Positions 9,301 through 18,209 of a stretch of DNA of 64,000 bases are shown here, piece by piece (position 1 is the stretch's first letter; each line of letters starts with the position of its first letter). The DNA lies in contig NZ_JAJVKW010000004.1 in the NCBI RefSeq assembly GCF_024198255.1, positions 372,001-436,000 on the forward strand, given 5' to 3'. The position numbers were made by a program, and so were the translations under genes. The notes below the pieces were generated by a model. It was given only the letters and a program-made list of their open reading frames with translations. It made no database searches and had not been told where the DNA came from. Origin of the DNA: Myxococcus guangdongensis (GTDB taxonomy: Bacteria; Myxococcota; Myxococcia; Myxococcales; Myxococcaceae).

Positions 9301-9977
9301 AGGAGGACGCGACGCTCAACGCCTACGCCCACGCGCGCTTCCTGGCGCTGGAGCCGGCGTGGAAGCGCTACACGGACATCCGCTTCTCGCGCGTCACCAC
9401 CATCCGTCGTGACTTGACGGCCAAGCAGCGGGAGATCCAGCGCGTGGAGAAGGAGTACCTCGCGGTGCTCTCCACGGGCTCGGGCGAGTGGGGCATCGCG
9501 GCGCTCACGCGCATCGGCCTCGCGTACGCGGACTTCGCGCGCAACATCATGGACTCGCCGGACCCCACGGGGCTCGACGAGGAGCAGCTGGGGATGTACC
9601 GCTCGGAGCTGGAGAACCTGGCGCTGCCGCTGGAGGACAAGGCCAACGAGGCGCTGGAGAAGGCGCTGGAGAAGGCCTACGAGCTGGGCATCTACAGCCC
9701 GTGGACGCTGGCCGCGCAGGACCAGGTCAACCGCTACCACCCGGGCACCTACGCCCAGGTGCGCAAGGTGGGCTACCGCACGCATGACTCGCTCGCGGCG
9801 GCGGAGCTCGCGCGAGAGCCCGGTGGCCCCTCGGGCGCGACGGCCACGCCCGCGGTGACGCCCGAGCCCGGCGCTCCCTCCATTCAGCTCCCGCCGGTGG
9901 ATGGCGCGCCGAAGACGCCCCTGCCGGAGGACAGAACGCAGGCACCCACCGCCGCGGTCCAGGAGGTGCTGCCATGA
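6324..9977 (+). CDS. nfsD: Giant TPR protein, NfsD-like (GltD/AgmU paralogue)
   Basis: The product is 1217 residues from the ATG at 6324, which is preceded by GGGAG and followed by a signal peptide. An in-frame GTG at 6276 would add 16 residues that spoil the signal. After a Lys/Ala/Pro-rich linker (about 25-90) the protein is almost entirely TPR-like helical pairs, many with YxxxLIKEFPRSQF-type repeats, as in BamD/YbgF-like domains. Length and architecture match AgmU/GltD of M. xanthus and its Nfs paralogue. Lys/Glu-rich low-complexity inserts occur near residues 580-620 and 825-860. The stop overlaps the start of nfsE by four bases, so their translation is coupled. Predicted role: periplasmic scaffold linking inner- and outer-membrane parts. 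Confidence 0.8.
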   Translation: MKVVLRFGALAVGVALATSGVGEAAEAPARKAAKKPAASASKTPGADKGKKGAQAKKAEAKPQPPPGVAPEDVRRGPARVKPATAKFADIPRIADSRKYALADKKRDEAIEAFKRLIPKLQDGNQQKAEMLYRLSELYWEKSKYLYQLEMDRFLAEEKKYDAAVARGEQVEAPKQDHRDSERYRTETMGIYEDILRGYPQYPQRDEVLFSMGYNLYELGRREDAVARYEELIKEFPRSQFVPDAYIQLGNHYFESNKLIPAKANYEKARDSGVPKIYAYAVYKLSWCDYNTGDYDAGLAKLHEVVDYAAKQPELGDLRTEALNDLTVFYVQLDQPKQAITYFREKAPAKRQGRLLAKTAAGLVDAGHFDSAILLYRTLVDDEPMGASAPEYQQAIVRAFEGLRNRQQVRKEMKRMVDLYSPGGEWWKSNEGKAPVLRNAFNVTEEAMRVMVTEYHQEAQKTRQVETYRLARDIYKQYVDAFASNANPEFVADSAFNLRFFYAEILWALEEWQAAAAEYDAVVAFQIPDRDSAREVSNESYRKSAAFNAILAYDKLVKIERGQLAKSDLKDGQKVDEKKDKGDVARQKIVKRDAKEKQEEALTKFEERLVSACDVYVKLYPGTQDEIDLRYQAAVILYDRSHFVDAARRFGEIIEKFPEERRSRDAADLTMYVLESRQEWLELSTLSRKFLENKKLSKPGSEFAARVARVVEGSHYKWVDEVVYKQEKNPKKAAEEFLKYVKEFPKSENADRALTYAMSIAQEAGELDRGIEAGERVLAEYPRSPFELKARYTLAGLYEKVADYRKAATLAESFVASYDAALKASDAEGKKGKAAREKPVAKKGDTPGAEEDSDSRRSQKAAERKALVDEAGAWVADAQFNAGVWWESAGEAQKAVTAYNAYVARFRDRKDVPQVAYSAALVWEKERKWSEAARAFGAFAEGYGRDARATPSQLYLARYHELLAWQQLKNAREQERVQTELVRAWGRLPEATRKEDATLNAYAHARFLALEPAWKRYTDIRFSRVTTIRRDLTAKQREIQRVEKEYLAVLSTGSGEWGIAALTRIGLAYADFARNIMDSPDPTGLDEEQLGMYRSELENLALPLEDKANEALEKALEKAYELGIYSPWTLAAQDQVNRYHPGTYAQVRKVGYRTHDSLAAAELAREPGGPSGATATPAVTPEPGAPSIQLPPVDGAPKTPLPEDRTQAPTAAVQEVLP

Positions 9978-11524
9978 CCCGCGACGCGAAGAACGCCTTC
10001 ACGCCTCACACCGGAATGATGCCGATGAAATGGTTCCGCTCGCTCGTCGTCGGCTCGCTGGCCTTCACGGCCGCGTGCGCGACGGGCCCCCAGACGAAGC
10101 CCACCGCCACCAGCGCGCTGCCGGAGAAGCCCACGCCCGCGGCGCCGTCGACTCCGGAGGCGGCCCCCGCGGCGCCCAAGGAGACGTCCACCATGGCCGA
10201 GCAGTTCGCGGCGGCCATCAAGTCCTACGAGGCCGGTGAGCTGGACGCCGCGCGCCAGGGCTTCGAGAAGGTGCTGGTGATGTCGCCGCAGACGCTCAAC
10301 GCCCAGTTCAACCTGGGCGTCATCGCCGAGCGTCAGGGCCGCGTCGACGACGCGCGCACCGCCTACGAGAAGGTCCTGCTGCTGGACCCGGCGCACACGC
10401 CGTCCGTCGTCAACCTGGCGGGCGTGTACCGCGCGCAGGAGCGGGGCGATGACGCGATTGCCCTCTTCGAGAAGGCGCTGAAGACGCCGGGCCGCGCGCA
10501 CGACGCGTCGCTGCTCAACGGGCTGTCCGCGACGTACCGGCACCTGGGCAAGCTGGACGAGTCGGAGGCCACCGCGCGCCGCGTGCTCGAGCGCAACAAG
10601 GACCACCCGGGCGCGTACAAGAACCTGGCCTACGTGGCCTACGCGCGGGAGAAGTACCGGCTGGCGGAGCTGCTCGTCGGCACCGCGCGCAAGCACGCGG
10701 AGAAGGACCCGTCGCTCTACAACCTGCTGGGCATGGTCTACCTGAAGCTGGATGAGCGCTCGCGCGCGCTGTCGCAGTTCCAGAAGGCCGTGTCGCTCGA
10801 CGACAAGTACGCGCCGGCCTACGTCAACCTGGGCGCGCTGGCGCTCAGCTACCGCGACTACGCGGGCGCGGAGAAGTCCTTCACCCGCGCCACGGAGCTG
10901 GAGCCCGACTCCGCCGAGGCGCGCCTGTCGCTGGCGTGGGCGCTGGATGGACAGAAGGGGAAGGACCCGAAGAAGGGCATCGCCGCGGGAGAGACCTTCG
11001 AGAAGGTGCTCGCCCATCGCGCGGAGCTGCCCGAGGCCGTGTGCGGCGCGGGCTGGGCCTATGCCGCGGACCGCACGGGCTGGGAGCGCGCCATCGGCTT
11101 CCTGGACCGCTGCAAGACGCTGGAGTCCACGACCGAACAGGACCGGCAGATGATCACCGCCAAGGTCACGGGCCTCACCAACATGCTCAAGGCCCCGCCG
11201 CCCGAGGCCGCGACGGCCGGCGCGGAGGGCGACAAGAAGGACGAGGCCACCGGCGGCGCGGGCTCCATGCTCAACAACCTGCCGCAGGACGCGAACGCTC
11301 CGGAGGGCGCGCCCACGGAAGGTGCACCCGCCGAGGGTGCGGAAGCCGCGCCGCCGCCCGAGGACGAGCAGGCGCCCACGGGCGCGGAGGGCTCGGGCAC
11401 GCAGGCCCCCGCGGGCGCGACGCCTGGCGCCAACGCCGCGCAGCAGGGGACGGACGCACAGGCGCCCACGCCCGTGCCGGCGGCTCCGACGCAGCAGGAC
11501 GCGAAGCCCGCGCCTGCTCCGTAG
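9974..11524 (+). CDS. nfsE: TPR lipoprotein, NfsE-like (GltE/AglT paralogue)
   Basis: The product is 516 residues. The start at 9974 has a strong AGGAGG at 9961-9966 and overlaps the nfsD stop. A lipoprotein signal follows with lipobox FTAAC, Cys35; internal ATGs at 10016-10025 would give a shorter leader. Residues about 75-400 hold at least eight canonical TPRs (for example AQFNLGVIAERQGRVDDART and PAYVNLGALALSYRDYAGAE). The C-terminal 110 residues are Ala/Pro/Gly-rich and probably disordered. The family analogue AglT/GltE is an outer-membrane lipoprotein needed for assembly of the trans-envelope complex. A hairpin with a T-run follows the stop. Confidence 0.78.
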   Translation: MTRDAKNAFTPHTGMMPMKWFRSLVVGSLAFTAACATGPQTKPTATSALPEKPTPAAPSTPEAAPAAPKETSTMAEQFAAAIKSYEAGELDAARQGFEKVLVMSPQTLNAQFNLGVIAERQGRVDDARTAYEKVLLLDPAHTPSVVNLAGVYRAQERGDDAIALFEKALKTPGRAHDASLLNGLSATYRHLGKLDESEATARRVLERNKDHPGAYKNLAYVAYAREKYRLAELLVGTARKHAEKDPSLYNLLGMVYLKLDERSRALSQFQKAVSLDDKYAPAYVNLGALALSYRDYAGAEKSFTRATELEPDSAEARLSLAWALDGQKGKDPKKGIAAGETFEKVLAHRAELPEAVCGAGWAYAADRTGWERAIGFLDRCKTLESTTEQDRQMITAKVTGLTNMLKAPPPEAATAGAEGDKKDEATGGAGSMLNNLPQDANAPEGAPTEGAPAEGAEAAPPPEDEQAPTGAEGSGTQAPAGATPGANAAQQGTDAQAPTPVPAAPTQQDAKPAPAP

Positions 11525-11531
11525 GACGGCA

Positions 11532-11560
11532 GTCCCTACAGGGACGGGAGGAAGTTTTTT
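11532..11560 (+). terminator. Terminator-like hairpin between nfsE and nfsF
   Basis: GTCCCT at 11532-11537 pairs with AGGGAC at 11540-11545 across a two-base loop. Nine bases on, a run of six T ends at 11560. The short stem suggests partial termination rather than a hard stop. The 180-base gap up to nfsF otherwise shows nothing I can name. Confidence 0.45.
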
Positions 11561-11704
11561 CCAGCCTCCGGGCCCAGGTTTGGAAGGCGGCGAGCGAGGC
11601 CCATAGGATTCAGGGACTTGGGTGTGGATCGCCTCGTGCAATGAGTCGCGGGTACCCAGCTCGGAGCCCGCTGTCACACCCGAGGAAGCAAGAGGAGGTT
11701 GGGG

Positions 11705-11989
11705 ATGAAGCGACTGGCAGCGACGGTGACGATGATGGGCCTGCTCGCGGCGCCGGCGGTGATGGCGCAGGAGCAGTCAAAAGACTCGGTGAAGATCATC
11801 CAGGAGGAGGACCGCACGGTCTTCCGGAAGAAGACGGTGATCGACTTCACGGATGTCGCGGTGGAGGGCGAGCTGACGAAGCCGGAAGGCTCATACGTGC
11901 TCCACCGCAAGAAGACGGACTTCCAGAGTCTCATCAAGGTCCGGGAGAACTTCGACCCGGAGCTTCAGAAGTCCGTCGACAACCTCTAG
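11705..11989 (+). CDS. nfsF: Small exported protein, NfsF-like
   Basis: The product is 94 residues. The ATG at 11705 has AGGAGG six bases upstream, so it is preferred to the TTG at 11699. A signal peptide (about 1-22, ending VMAQ) precedes a charged mature part containing DRTVFRKKTVIDFTDVAVEG and KKTDFQSLIKVRENFDPEL. Position and size fit the small sixth gene of the nfs order and GltF in the glt set. No catalytic motif is visible. It probably acts in the periplasm as part of the envelope complex. It lies 50 bases before nfsG. Confidence 0.75.
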   Translation: MKRLAATVTMMGLLAAPAVMAQEQSKDSVKIIQEEDRTVFRKKTVIDFTDVAVEGELTKPEGSYVLHRKKTDFQSLIKVRENFDPELQKSVDNL

Positions 11990-12039
11990 CGGCGGCGGTC
12001 AGGCGTTTTCGGGAGCGGAAGGGAAGAAGGAAGAACTTC

Positions 12040-14121
12040 ATGGCGGCGGCGAAGAACAACGGCTTGACCCTTCGAATCACGGGGCCTGATGGCTCCACGG
12101 TGGAAACCGTGTCGGAGGCGGAGAGCGTTATCGTGGGGTCGGGCGCCCAGGCGGCGGTGAAGGTTCAGGATCCGCGGGTCTCCAATCTCCACGTGATGCT
12201 CAAGGTGGACAAGGATGGTTCGGTAACGGCCATCGACCTCGGCAGCGAGGGCGGCACGGAGGTGAGCGGCCAGAAGCTGGTCATCCCCACCGCGCTCAAA
12301 CCCGGGGATGTGCTGCGCGTGGGAGGCACGCGGGTGGAGGTCCTCTTCGGAGGCGCCGACGAACCCGAGCGCCTTGCACCCGCGGGCGCGAAGGTGGCGG
12401 GACCGCGCTTCCAGGGCTCGTTCCAGGGCTCGGTGACGCAGCGGACACCCACGCCTCCGCCCGTGAACCGCACGGTGCCGGAGGTGGTGACACCTCCGTC
12501 GGCGGCGGGCGGCAACACACGCGGCGGCTTCGTCTTCACGAATCCGCGTCCTCCTCCCTCGGCGAACGTCGGCGGCCTGCGCACCGAGCGCGTGGCTCCG
12601 CCCGGCCTCAACCGCGTGGGACCTCCGCCCCCGCCGCCCATGGCGCGCGAGGAGCAGCGGCCCACGCCCCGGGTGGACACGCCTCCGGTCGCGGTGGCCC
12701 CGCGTCGCGCGGTGCTGCCTCACCTGCAGGAGCAGCTGCCGCCCGAGGCGATGCCCACGGCGCGGGAGAAGGTGCTCCAGGTGTCCATGCTGTGGGGCGA
12801 CACCCTGTTGCAGGTGCAGCACTTCAAGGACGGCGTCCCCGTCACCATCGGCGAGGGGAAGAAGAACTTCTTCCACGTCTTCGCGCCGACGGTGGGCAAG
12901 CGCCACGAGCTGGTCATCAGCCGGGGTGACGTGCTGGAGGTGCACGCGCCGCAGGGCACGGGCGTCATCGTCACCGAGCGCGGCAACGTGAAGTCGAAGG
13001 ACACGCTGCGCTCCGCGGGCCTGCTGACGGGCACGCCCGAGGACACGGAGCAGGTCTTCAAGCTGGGCCTGCATGACCGCGTGGAGGTGTCGTTCGGCAC
13101 GGTGGCCTTCGTGGCCCGGTACGTGAAGCCGTCGCCGGCCATCGCGGCCACTTCGTTGGCGGAGGCGGACTACACGTTCTTCAAGATCGTCAGCATCTGC
13201 CTGCTCGCGGGAGCGGCGGTGGTGGCGGCCATGGCGCTCACGCCCCGCTCGGAGCAGGCGCCGGCCAACGACATCTTCGAGTCCCAGCAGCGCGTGGCGA
13301 AGTTCCTCATCACCCCGGAGAAGAAGCTCGAGCAGAAGAAGCTCCAGCTGTCCGGCGTGGAGGAGGGCGCGAAGGCGAAGGACGAGGAGGGCAAGTTCGG
13401 CAAGGAGGAGGCCAAGCAGGCCGAGGCCGCTCCGTCCAAGCCCGGCACGCCCGTGGTGGACAAGACGAAGAAGGAGAAGGACCGCCAGGTGGTGGGCAAG
13501 GTCGGTCTGCTCGGCGCGTTCAAGGGCCTGAAGGGTGGGGCCTCGGACGTGTTCGGCCCCGGCGGCTTCGGCACCGGCCTCAACAACGCGCTGGGCGGCC
13601 TCAAGGGCGGCGCGGCGATGGGTGACGCCCAGGGCGTGGGTGGCCTGGGCTCGCGTGGCTCCGGCACCGGCGGTGGCGGCACGGCCATGGGCATCGGCGG
13701 CCTGGGCACCAAGGGCGAGGGACGCGGCGCGGGAGGCTCGGGCGGCATCGACCTGGGCGGCCGTGGCAAGTCCATCACCAAGGTCATCCCCGGCAAGACG
13801 ACGGTGGTGGGCGGCCTGGACAAGGATGTCATCGCCAAGGTCATCCGGCGCCACCAGAATGAGATCAAGTACTGCTACGAGTCGGAGCTGAACAAGGACC
13901 CGAGCCTCGCGGGCAAGGTGGCGGTGGCCTTCACCATCGACCCGGCGGGCATGGTGTCCGATGCGACGGTCTCCGAGTCGACGCTGGGCAACTCCCGCGC
14001 GGAGCAGTGCATGATCTCCCGCATCCGTCGCTGGAAGTTCCCGGAGCCCAAGGGCGGCGGCGTGGTGGCGGTGACGTACCCGTGGATGTTCTCGCCGGCG
14101 GGCTCCGAGGGCGAGGGGTAG
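12040..14121 (+). CDS. nfsG: FHA-domain, TonB-like inner-membrane protein, NfsG-like (GltG/PglI paralogue)
   Basis: The product is 693 residues from the ATG at 12040, with AGAAGG and AAGGAAGAA upstream. Residues about 5-105 form an FHA domain, with SVIVGSGAQAAVKVQDPRVSNLH carrying the usual G..S/N..H pattern. A Pro-rich linker follows (about 125-235), then a second domain resembling a degenerate FHA (about 240-370). One transmembrane helix lies at about 383-402. After it comes a Lys/Glu-rich then Gly-rich periplasmic stretch. The C-terminal domain (about 593-690) is of the AgmX/PglI TonB-like type, with KVIRRHQNEIKYCYE and RIRRWKFPEP. This architecture defines GltG/NfsG, thought to transmit energy from the AglQRS proton channel across the periplasm. 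Confidence 0.82.
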   Translation: MAAAKNNGLTLRITGPDGSTVETVSEAESVIVGSGAQAAVKVQDPRVSNLHVMLKVDKDGSVTAIDLGSEGGTEVSGQKLVIPTALKPGDVLRVGGTRVEVLFGGADEPERLAPAGAKVAGPRFQGSFQGSVTQRTPTPPPVNRTVPEVVTPPSAAGGNTRGGFVFTNPRPPPSANVGGLRTERVAPPGLNRVGPPPPPPMAREEQRPTPRVDTPPVAVAPRRAVLPHLQEQLPPEAMPTAREKVLQVSMLWGDTLLQVQHFKDGVPVTIGEGKKNFFHVFAPTVGKRHELVISRGDVLEVHAPQGTGVIVTERGNVKSKDTLRSAGLLTGTPEDTEQVFKLGLHDRVEVSFGTVAFVARYVKPSPAIAATSLAEADYTFFKIVSICLLAGAAVVAAMALTPRSEQAPANDIFESQQRVAKFLITPEKKLEQKKLQLSGVEEGAKAKDEEGKFGKEEAKQAEAAPSKPGTPVVDKTKKEKDRQVVGKVGLLGAFKGLKGGASDVFGPGGFGTGLNNALGGLKGGAAMGDAQGVGGLGSRGSGTGGGGTAMGIGGLGTKGEGRGAGGSGGIDLGGRGKSITKVIPGKTTVVGGLDKDVIAKVIRRHQNEIKYCYESELNKDPSLAGKVAVAFTIDPAGMVSDATVSESTLGNSRAEQCMISRIRRWKFPEPKGGGVVAVTYPWMFSPAGSEGEG

Positions 14122-14166
14122 TCGCGGGTGTAACGGCTCGGGACGGCGCTGACCGTCCCTCCAAGT

Positions 14167-14199
14167 GGCGTGGACGGAACGGTCCACGCCATTTTCATT
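14167..14199 (+). terminator. Hairpin with T-rich tail between nfsG and nfsH
   Basis: GGCGTGGAC at 14167-14175 pairs with GTCCACGCC at 14182-14190, followed by ATTTTCATT. It looks like a good intrinsic terminator although nfsH follows 90 bases later. Either nfsH is partly uncoupled or it has its own promoter in this gap. Confidence 0.6.
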
Positions 14200-14289
14200 C
14201 CCGCCCCTCATTGCCGGAACGAGGGGGGCGTCATTAACGTCCGTCGCCGCTTCCGGTTGGACCGGGAGGGCACCGCGTGGGGAGGACCC

Positions 14290-14892
14290 GTGAAGAAGTC
14301 CCAGCTCGTTGCCGCGCTCGCCTTGTTGTCGTCTCCGGCCCTCGCGGCCACGCCGCCGGAGGGAGTGGAGTTCCAGCCGCGCCGCGGCTTCTACACCGAC
14401 ACCAACGTCGGCGTGTTCTTCACCGTGGGCGGTGAGAACGCGTACTCGAACGCTCAGACGTACCTGCAGCTCGGCATCGGCTACGACCTGACGGAGCGAA
14501 TCTCCCTGGGTGCCCACTTCGGCATGGGCTCGTCCGCGCAGAACTGCTTCGCGGGCTACCTTCCCGGCACGGAGACGTGCGCGCTGTCCGACAACTTCAC
14601 CATGCAGTTCCTGGACATCTCGGCTGCGTACCACGTGCCGCTGATGAACCGGCTGTACCTGACGCCCAAGCTGGTTGCGGGCTACACGCGCATGGACCCG
14701 GCGCCGGTGGACCCCGACAAGGGAGACCCGGGCCGCGCCGTCAGCTCGCCCAACGCGGGCGTGGGCGTGGGCCTGGAGTACGCCACGGGCATGGACCACT
14801 TCTCCGTCGGCGCGGACCTGCTGGCGCGCTACGTCATCGGCCCCAACATCACGTCCTTCGCCATCTTCCCGAAGGTGAAGTACACGTTCTGA
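14290..14892 (+). CDS. nfsH: Small outer-membrane barrel protein, NfsH-like
   Basis: The product is 200 residues. I chose the GTG at 14290 because GGAGGA precedes it and a signal peptide follows immediately (VKKSQLVAALALLSSPALAA). An upstream ATG at 14170 would place about 40 unrelated residues before the signal and run through a terminator hairpin. The mature protein has the amphipathic strand pattern of a small barrel and ends FPKVKYTF with a C-terminal Phe. Two Cys (in QNCFAG and ETCALS) could form a disulfide in a surface loop. It matches the eighth gene of nfs and GltH in type and position. Confidence 0.75.
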   Translation: MKKSQLVAALALLSSPALAATPPEGVEFQPRRGFYTDTNVGVFFTVGGENAYSNAQTYLQLGIGYDLTERISLGAHFGMGSSAQNCFAGYLPGTETCALSDNFTMQFLDISAAYHVPLMNRLYLTPKLVAGYTRMDPAPVDPDKGDPGRAVSSPNAGVGVGLEYATGMDHFSVGADLLARYVIGPNITSFAIFPKVKYTF

Positions 14893-14945
14893 GCGCGGGC
14901 CGAGGGCCTCGCGGGAAGATACGTCGAGGCCGTCGTTGTCCCGGC

Positions 14946-16280
14946 ATGTCCCCTGGAAGGTCCCTGCCTCCGCGCTGGCCGACGCGGGGGCTCGTGCTGT
15001 GGTCGATGTGCCTGGTGCTGGGCGTCCTGTGGGGACTGTCCTCGCGTAGGGCGACCTCCCGGCCCCCGGGGCCGCTCCCCGTGTCTCTCGCGGTGTCCCC
15101 GGGCTGTGAGGGCCTGGTGGTGGACCCGCGCCCCTCGCGTCATCCCGCGTCGTCGTGGCGTCCGTGTGGCGACGGCTGCCAGGAGCTGGCACCAGCTCCG
15201 GGCTCGGGGCACCGGTACTTCGCGCTCTTCGGCGCGGCTCGCGATGGGGCGCGGATGCTGGGCTACTCCCAGGTTCGCGACGCCTCGGTCGAGCTGCGCG
15301 TGGAGGACCTCACGCGGGGACAGGTCCTGTTCCTCGCCCGTGTGCGCGAGGGGACGAAGGGCTGTGACCTGCGGCTGCGGGACTTGAGCACGGACCGGGC
15401 GTTGTTCGAGGGCAACGCCATCGACGGACGCATGCATCCGCGAAGCCTCATCGGCGTGTCGTTCGAGGACGCGAGTGCTTCGGTCCGGGTGTGGTCCCGA
15501 CCGGAGGGCGCGAGTCCCCTGGAGGCCGTCCTCGGGCCCGGAGGGATGGCGAGCACCACGACGCGTCGCCGGGTCTGGAGCGCGCGCTGGGAGGCCGACA
15601 GCGAGCCCGTGGAGGCGTGGAGCGCGCCGGACCGGAGCGTGGTGGCGGCGCACCTGACGGTGGGCGGCGACGCGCTGCTCTTCAGCGCGCTGGACGAGGG
15701 GCGCGCGTCGCTGTGGTCCTGGAGGGAAGGGGAGCCCGCGCGGCCGCTCGTGCTGCCCCCGGCGGGGAGTGGCGCGGCCTGCCCCCGGACGGATGGTGAG
15801 CACCTGGTCTGGTTCCAGGGCCAGGGCTACGACGCCGAGCGCCACGCCTTCACGCGCATGGACCTGATGACCTCACCGCTCGTCCACCACGCGGAGGACC
15901 TGCGTCCCAGGCGTCTGCGCTCCTCGCGACAGGACTTCCTCACGGACGTCTCCGCCGTCGTGGGGGGAGGCCACGCGCTGCACCTGGAGACACGGCGAGG
16001 GGAGTCGCGAGGGACGTTGGTCCTCACTCGCCTCGCGGATGGCGCCACGTGGCACCTCCCGCCCAGAGCTGGCTTCCACTGGGGCGCGCCGCTCTACGTG
16101 GACGCGGAGGAGCTCGCGGTGGTCGAGGACGCGCCGGAGCGGGCCTTCGCCACGGGCGCGCTGGGGCCCGGCGAGGCGTGGACGGTGGTGCGCCGCACGG
16201 TGTCCTCGCTGGGGCCGCCAGACGTCGAGCCGTGGACGCCGTTGGGCACGGATGCGTCGTGCAGCGCCGCGTCCGACTGA
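14946..16280 (+). CDS. Membrane-anchored or exported hypothetical protein
   Basis: The product is 444 residues. The ATG at 14946 has no strong ribosome site, but a hydrophobic segment (LVLWSMCLVLGVLWGL, about residues 16-31) follows and would serve as anchor or signal. The rest is rich in beta-strand-like stretches with repeated patterns such as DGARMLGYSQVRDASVELRV, DGEHLVWFQGQGYDAERHAF and GGGHALHLETRRGESRG. These suggest a beta-propeller-like fold; that is inference. It is on the nfs strand, 53 bases after nfsH, so it could be a downstream passenger. No family recognised. Confidence 0.65.
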   Translation: MSPGRSLPPRWPTRGLVLWSMCLVLGVLWGLSSRRATSRPPGPLPVSLAVSPGCEGLVVDPRPSRHPASSWRPCGDGCQELAPAPGSGHRYFALFGAARDGARMLGYSQVRDASVELRVEDLTRGQVLFLARVREGTKGCDLRLRDLSTDRALFEGNAIDGRMHPRSLIGVSFEDASASVRVWSRPEGASPLEAVLGPGGMASTTTRRRVWSARWEADSEPVEAWSAPDRSVVAAHLTVGGDALLFSALDEGRASLWSWREGEPARPLVLPPAGSGAACPRTDGEHLVWFQGQGYDAERHAFTRMDLMTSPLVHHAEDLRPRRLRSSRQDFLTDVSAVVGGGHALHLETRRGESRGTLVLTRLADGATWHLPPRAGFHWGAPLYVDAEELAVVEDAPERAFATGALGPGEAWTVVRRTVSSLGPPDVEPWTPLGTDASCSAASD

Positions 16281-16298
16281 ATGCCCTCGCGAACACGA

Positions 16299-16328
16299 AG
16301 GGCCCGCTCCCAGGAAGGAACGGGCCCT
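16299..16328. terminator. Shared terminator between convergent genes
   Basis: AGGGCCCG at 16299-16306 and CGGGCCCT at 16321-16328 form an eight-base-pair stem with a 14-base loop, between the stop of the plus-strand hypothetical gene and the stop of typA. Neither side has a real T-run, so efficiency is uncertain. Confidence 0.5.
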
Positions 16329-16361
16329 CGGTGCTACACCGGCCTGGGGCCGGCGTCGGGA

Positions 16362-18209
16362 CTACTCCGCGTCGGCCGCGCGCTCCTCACGCTTGCGGTC
16401 GCGCTCGGCGCGGTAGCGCTCGCCCACGGCCAGCGCCTTCTTGCGCATGCGCACGGACTTGGGCGTCACCTCGACCAGCTCGTCGTCGGCGATCCACTCC
16501 AGGGCCTTCTCCAGCCCCATCTCGCGGGGCGGGACGAGGATGACGTTCTCGTCGCGGCCAGCGGCGCGGATGTTGGTGAGCTTCTTCTCGCGGCAGCAGT
16601 TGACGTTCAGCTCGGACGGGTGCGCGTGCTCGCCGATGATCATCCCCTCGTACACGGTGATGCCGGCGGGGACGAACAGGTAGCCGCGCTCCTGGATGCT
16701 GAACAGCGCGTAGGGCACGGTGTCGCCCAGGCGGTCCGAGACGATGGCGCCGTTCTGCCGCTTCGGGATGTAGCCGAACCACGGCTCGAAGCCGTCGAAC
16801 TGGCTGCTCATGATGCCCTCACCACGCGTAATCGTGAGGAACTCCGAGCGGAACCCGATGAGGCCACGGGCCGGGATGCGGAACTGGAGGCGGGTGCGGC
16901 CCGAGCCCAGCGGGGCCATGTCCGCCATGCGGCCCTTGCGAGGCCCCATGCGCTCCGTCACCACGCCGACGCTGGTCTCCGGCACGTCGCAGAACACCAG
17001 CTCCATCGGCTCGTGCAGCACGCCATCGATGGTCTTGGTGATCGGCTCCGGGTTGGAGGCGGTCAGCTCGTAGCCCTCGCGGCGCATGTTCTCGATGATG
17101 ACGGCCAGCGCGAGCTCGCCGCGGCCGACGACGCGGAACGCGTCCGGCGTCTCCGTGTCCTCCACGCGCACGGCCACGTTGCGGTAGGCCTCGCGGTACA
17201 GGCGCTCACGCAGGTTGCGCGAGGTGACGAACTTGCCTTCCTTGCCCGCCAGCGGCCCGTCGTTGACCTTGAAGATCATCATCATCGTGGGCTCATCCAC
17301 GGTGATGCGCGGCAGCGCCACGGGCTTCTCCGGGTCGCCGAACGTGTCGCCGATTGACACGTCCTCGATGCCGGCGATGGAGACGATCTCTCCCGGACCC
17401 GCGTCCTGGATCTCCACGCGCTTCAGGCCGGAGAAGCCGAACAGCTTGACGATTTTGCCAGGCTCGACCTTGCCCCCCTCGCGCACGACGGAGATGGGCA
17501 TGTTGGGCGTGAAGCGACCTGCCTGCACGCGGCCCACCGCGAGACGGCCGACATAGTCGTCGTAGTCGAGGTTCGCCACGAGCAGCTGCGGCGTCTTCTC
17601 GTCCGAGGCCGGCGGGGGCGGGATGTGCTTGATGATGGCGTCGTACAGCGGCTCCAGCGTCGTGCCGGGCACCTCCAGCGACGTCGACGCCTGACCCCTG
17701 CGGGCCACGGTGTACAGGACGGGCATCTCCAGCTGCTTATCGTCCGCGCCCAGGTCGATGTAGAGCGAGTAGACCTGATCGAGCACTTCGGGCGCGCGCG
17801 CGTCCTGACGGTCGATCTTGTTGATGACCAGCACCGTCTTCAGGCCCATCGCCAGAGCCTTGCTGAGCACGAAGCGCGTCTGGGGCAGGGGACCTTCGGC
17901 GGCGTCCACCAGCAGGATGACGCCATCGACGAGGCGCAGACCGCGCTCCACCTCACCACCGAAGTCGGCGTGACCCGGGGTGTCGATGATGTTGATCTGC
18001 ATGCCCTTGTAGGAGACCGCGGTGTTCTTCGCGAGAATGGTGATGCCCTTCTCGCGCTCGAGGTCGTTGGAGTCCATCACCCGTTCGGCGACGTGCTCGT
18101 TGCTACGGAAGGTGCCCGCCTGCCGCAGCAGGTGATCGACGAGCGTGGTCTTGCCATGGTCAACGTGGGCGACGATGGCGACGTTACGGATGTTTTCGCG
18201 AGGAATCAT
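16362..18209 (-). CDS. typA: Ribosome-associated GTPase TypA/BipA
   Basis: The product is 615 residues, the usual length. I chose the ATG at 18209 ([20 protein letters not shown]) over an upstream TTG. G-motifs are visible: AHVDHGKTT (G1), GITI (G2), DTPGH (G3) and NKID (G4), in the EF-G-like order. Domain II, the EF-G-like domains III and V, and the BipA C-terminal domain ([20 protein letters not shown]) are all present. TypA binds the 70S ribosome near the A site and helps 50S assembly and stress adaptation. It is monocistronic here. A 207-base gap with an inverted repeat precedes it. Confidence 0.96.
   Translation of the reverse strand: MIPRENIRNVAIVAHVDHGKTTLVDHLLRQAGTFRSNEHVAERVMDSNDLEREKGITILAKNTAVSYKGMQINIIDTPGHADFGGEVERGLRLVDGVILLVDAAEGPLPQTRFVLSKALAMGLKTVLVINKIDRQDARAPEVLDQVYSLYIDLGADDKQLEMPVLYTVARRGQASTSLEVPGTTLEPLYDAIIKHIPPPPASDEKTPQLLVANLDYDDYVGRLAVGRVQAGRFTPNMPISVVREGGKVEPGKIVKLFGFSGLKRVEIQDAGPGEIVSIAGIEDVSIGDTFGDPEKPVALPRITVDEPTMMMIFKVNDGPLAGKEGKFVTSRNLRERLYREAYRNVAVRVEDTETPDAFRVVGRGELALAVIIENMRREGYELTASNPEPITKTIDGVLHEPMELVFCDVPETSVGVVTERMGPRKGRMADMAPLGSGRTRLQFRIPARGLIGFRSEFLTITRGEGIMSSQFDGFEPWFGYIPKRQNGAIVSDRLGDTVPYALFSIQERGYLFVPAGITVYEGMIIGEHAHPSELNVNCCREKKLTNIRAAGRDENVILVPPREMGLEKALEWIADDELVEVTPKSVRMRKKALAVGERYRAERDRKREERAADAE

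Noticed and set aside
6306..9785. An 1159-codon open frame opposite nfsD
   Set aside because: Pure shadow of the TPR gene: leucine/arginine/valine low complexity, no domain and no promoter or ribosome site.
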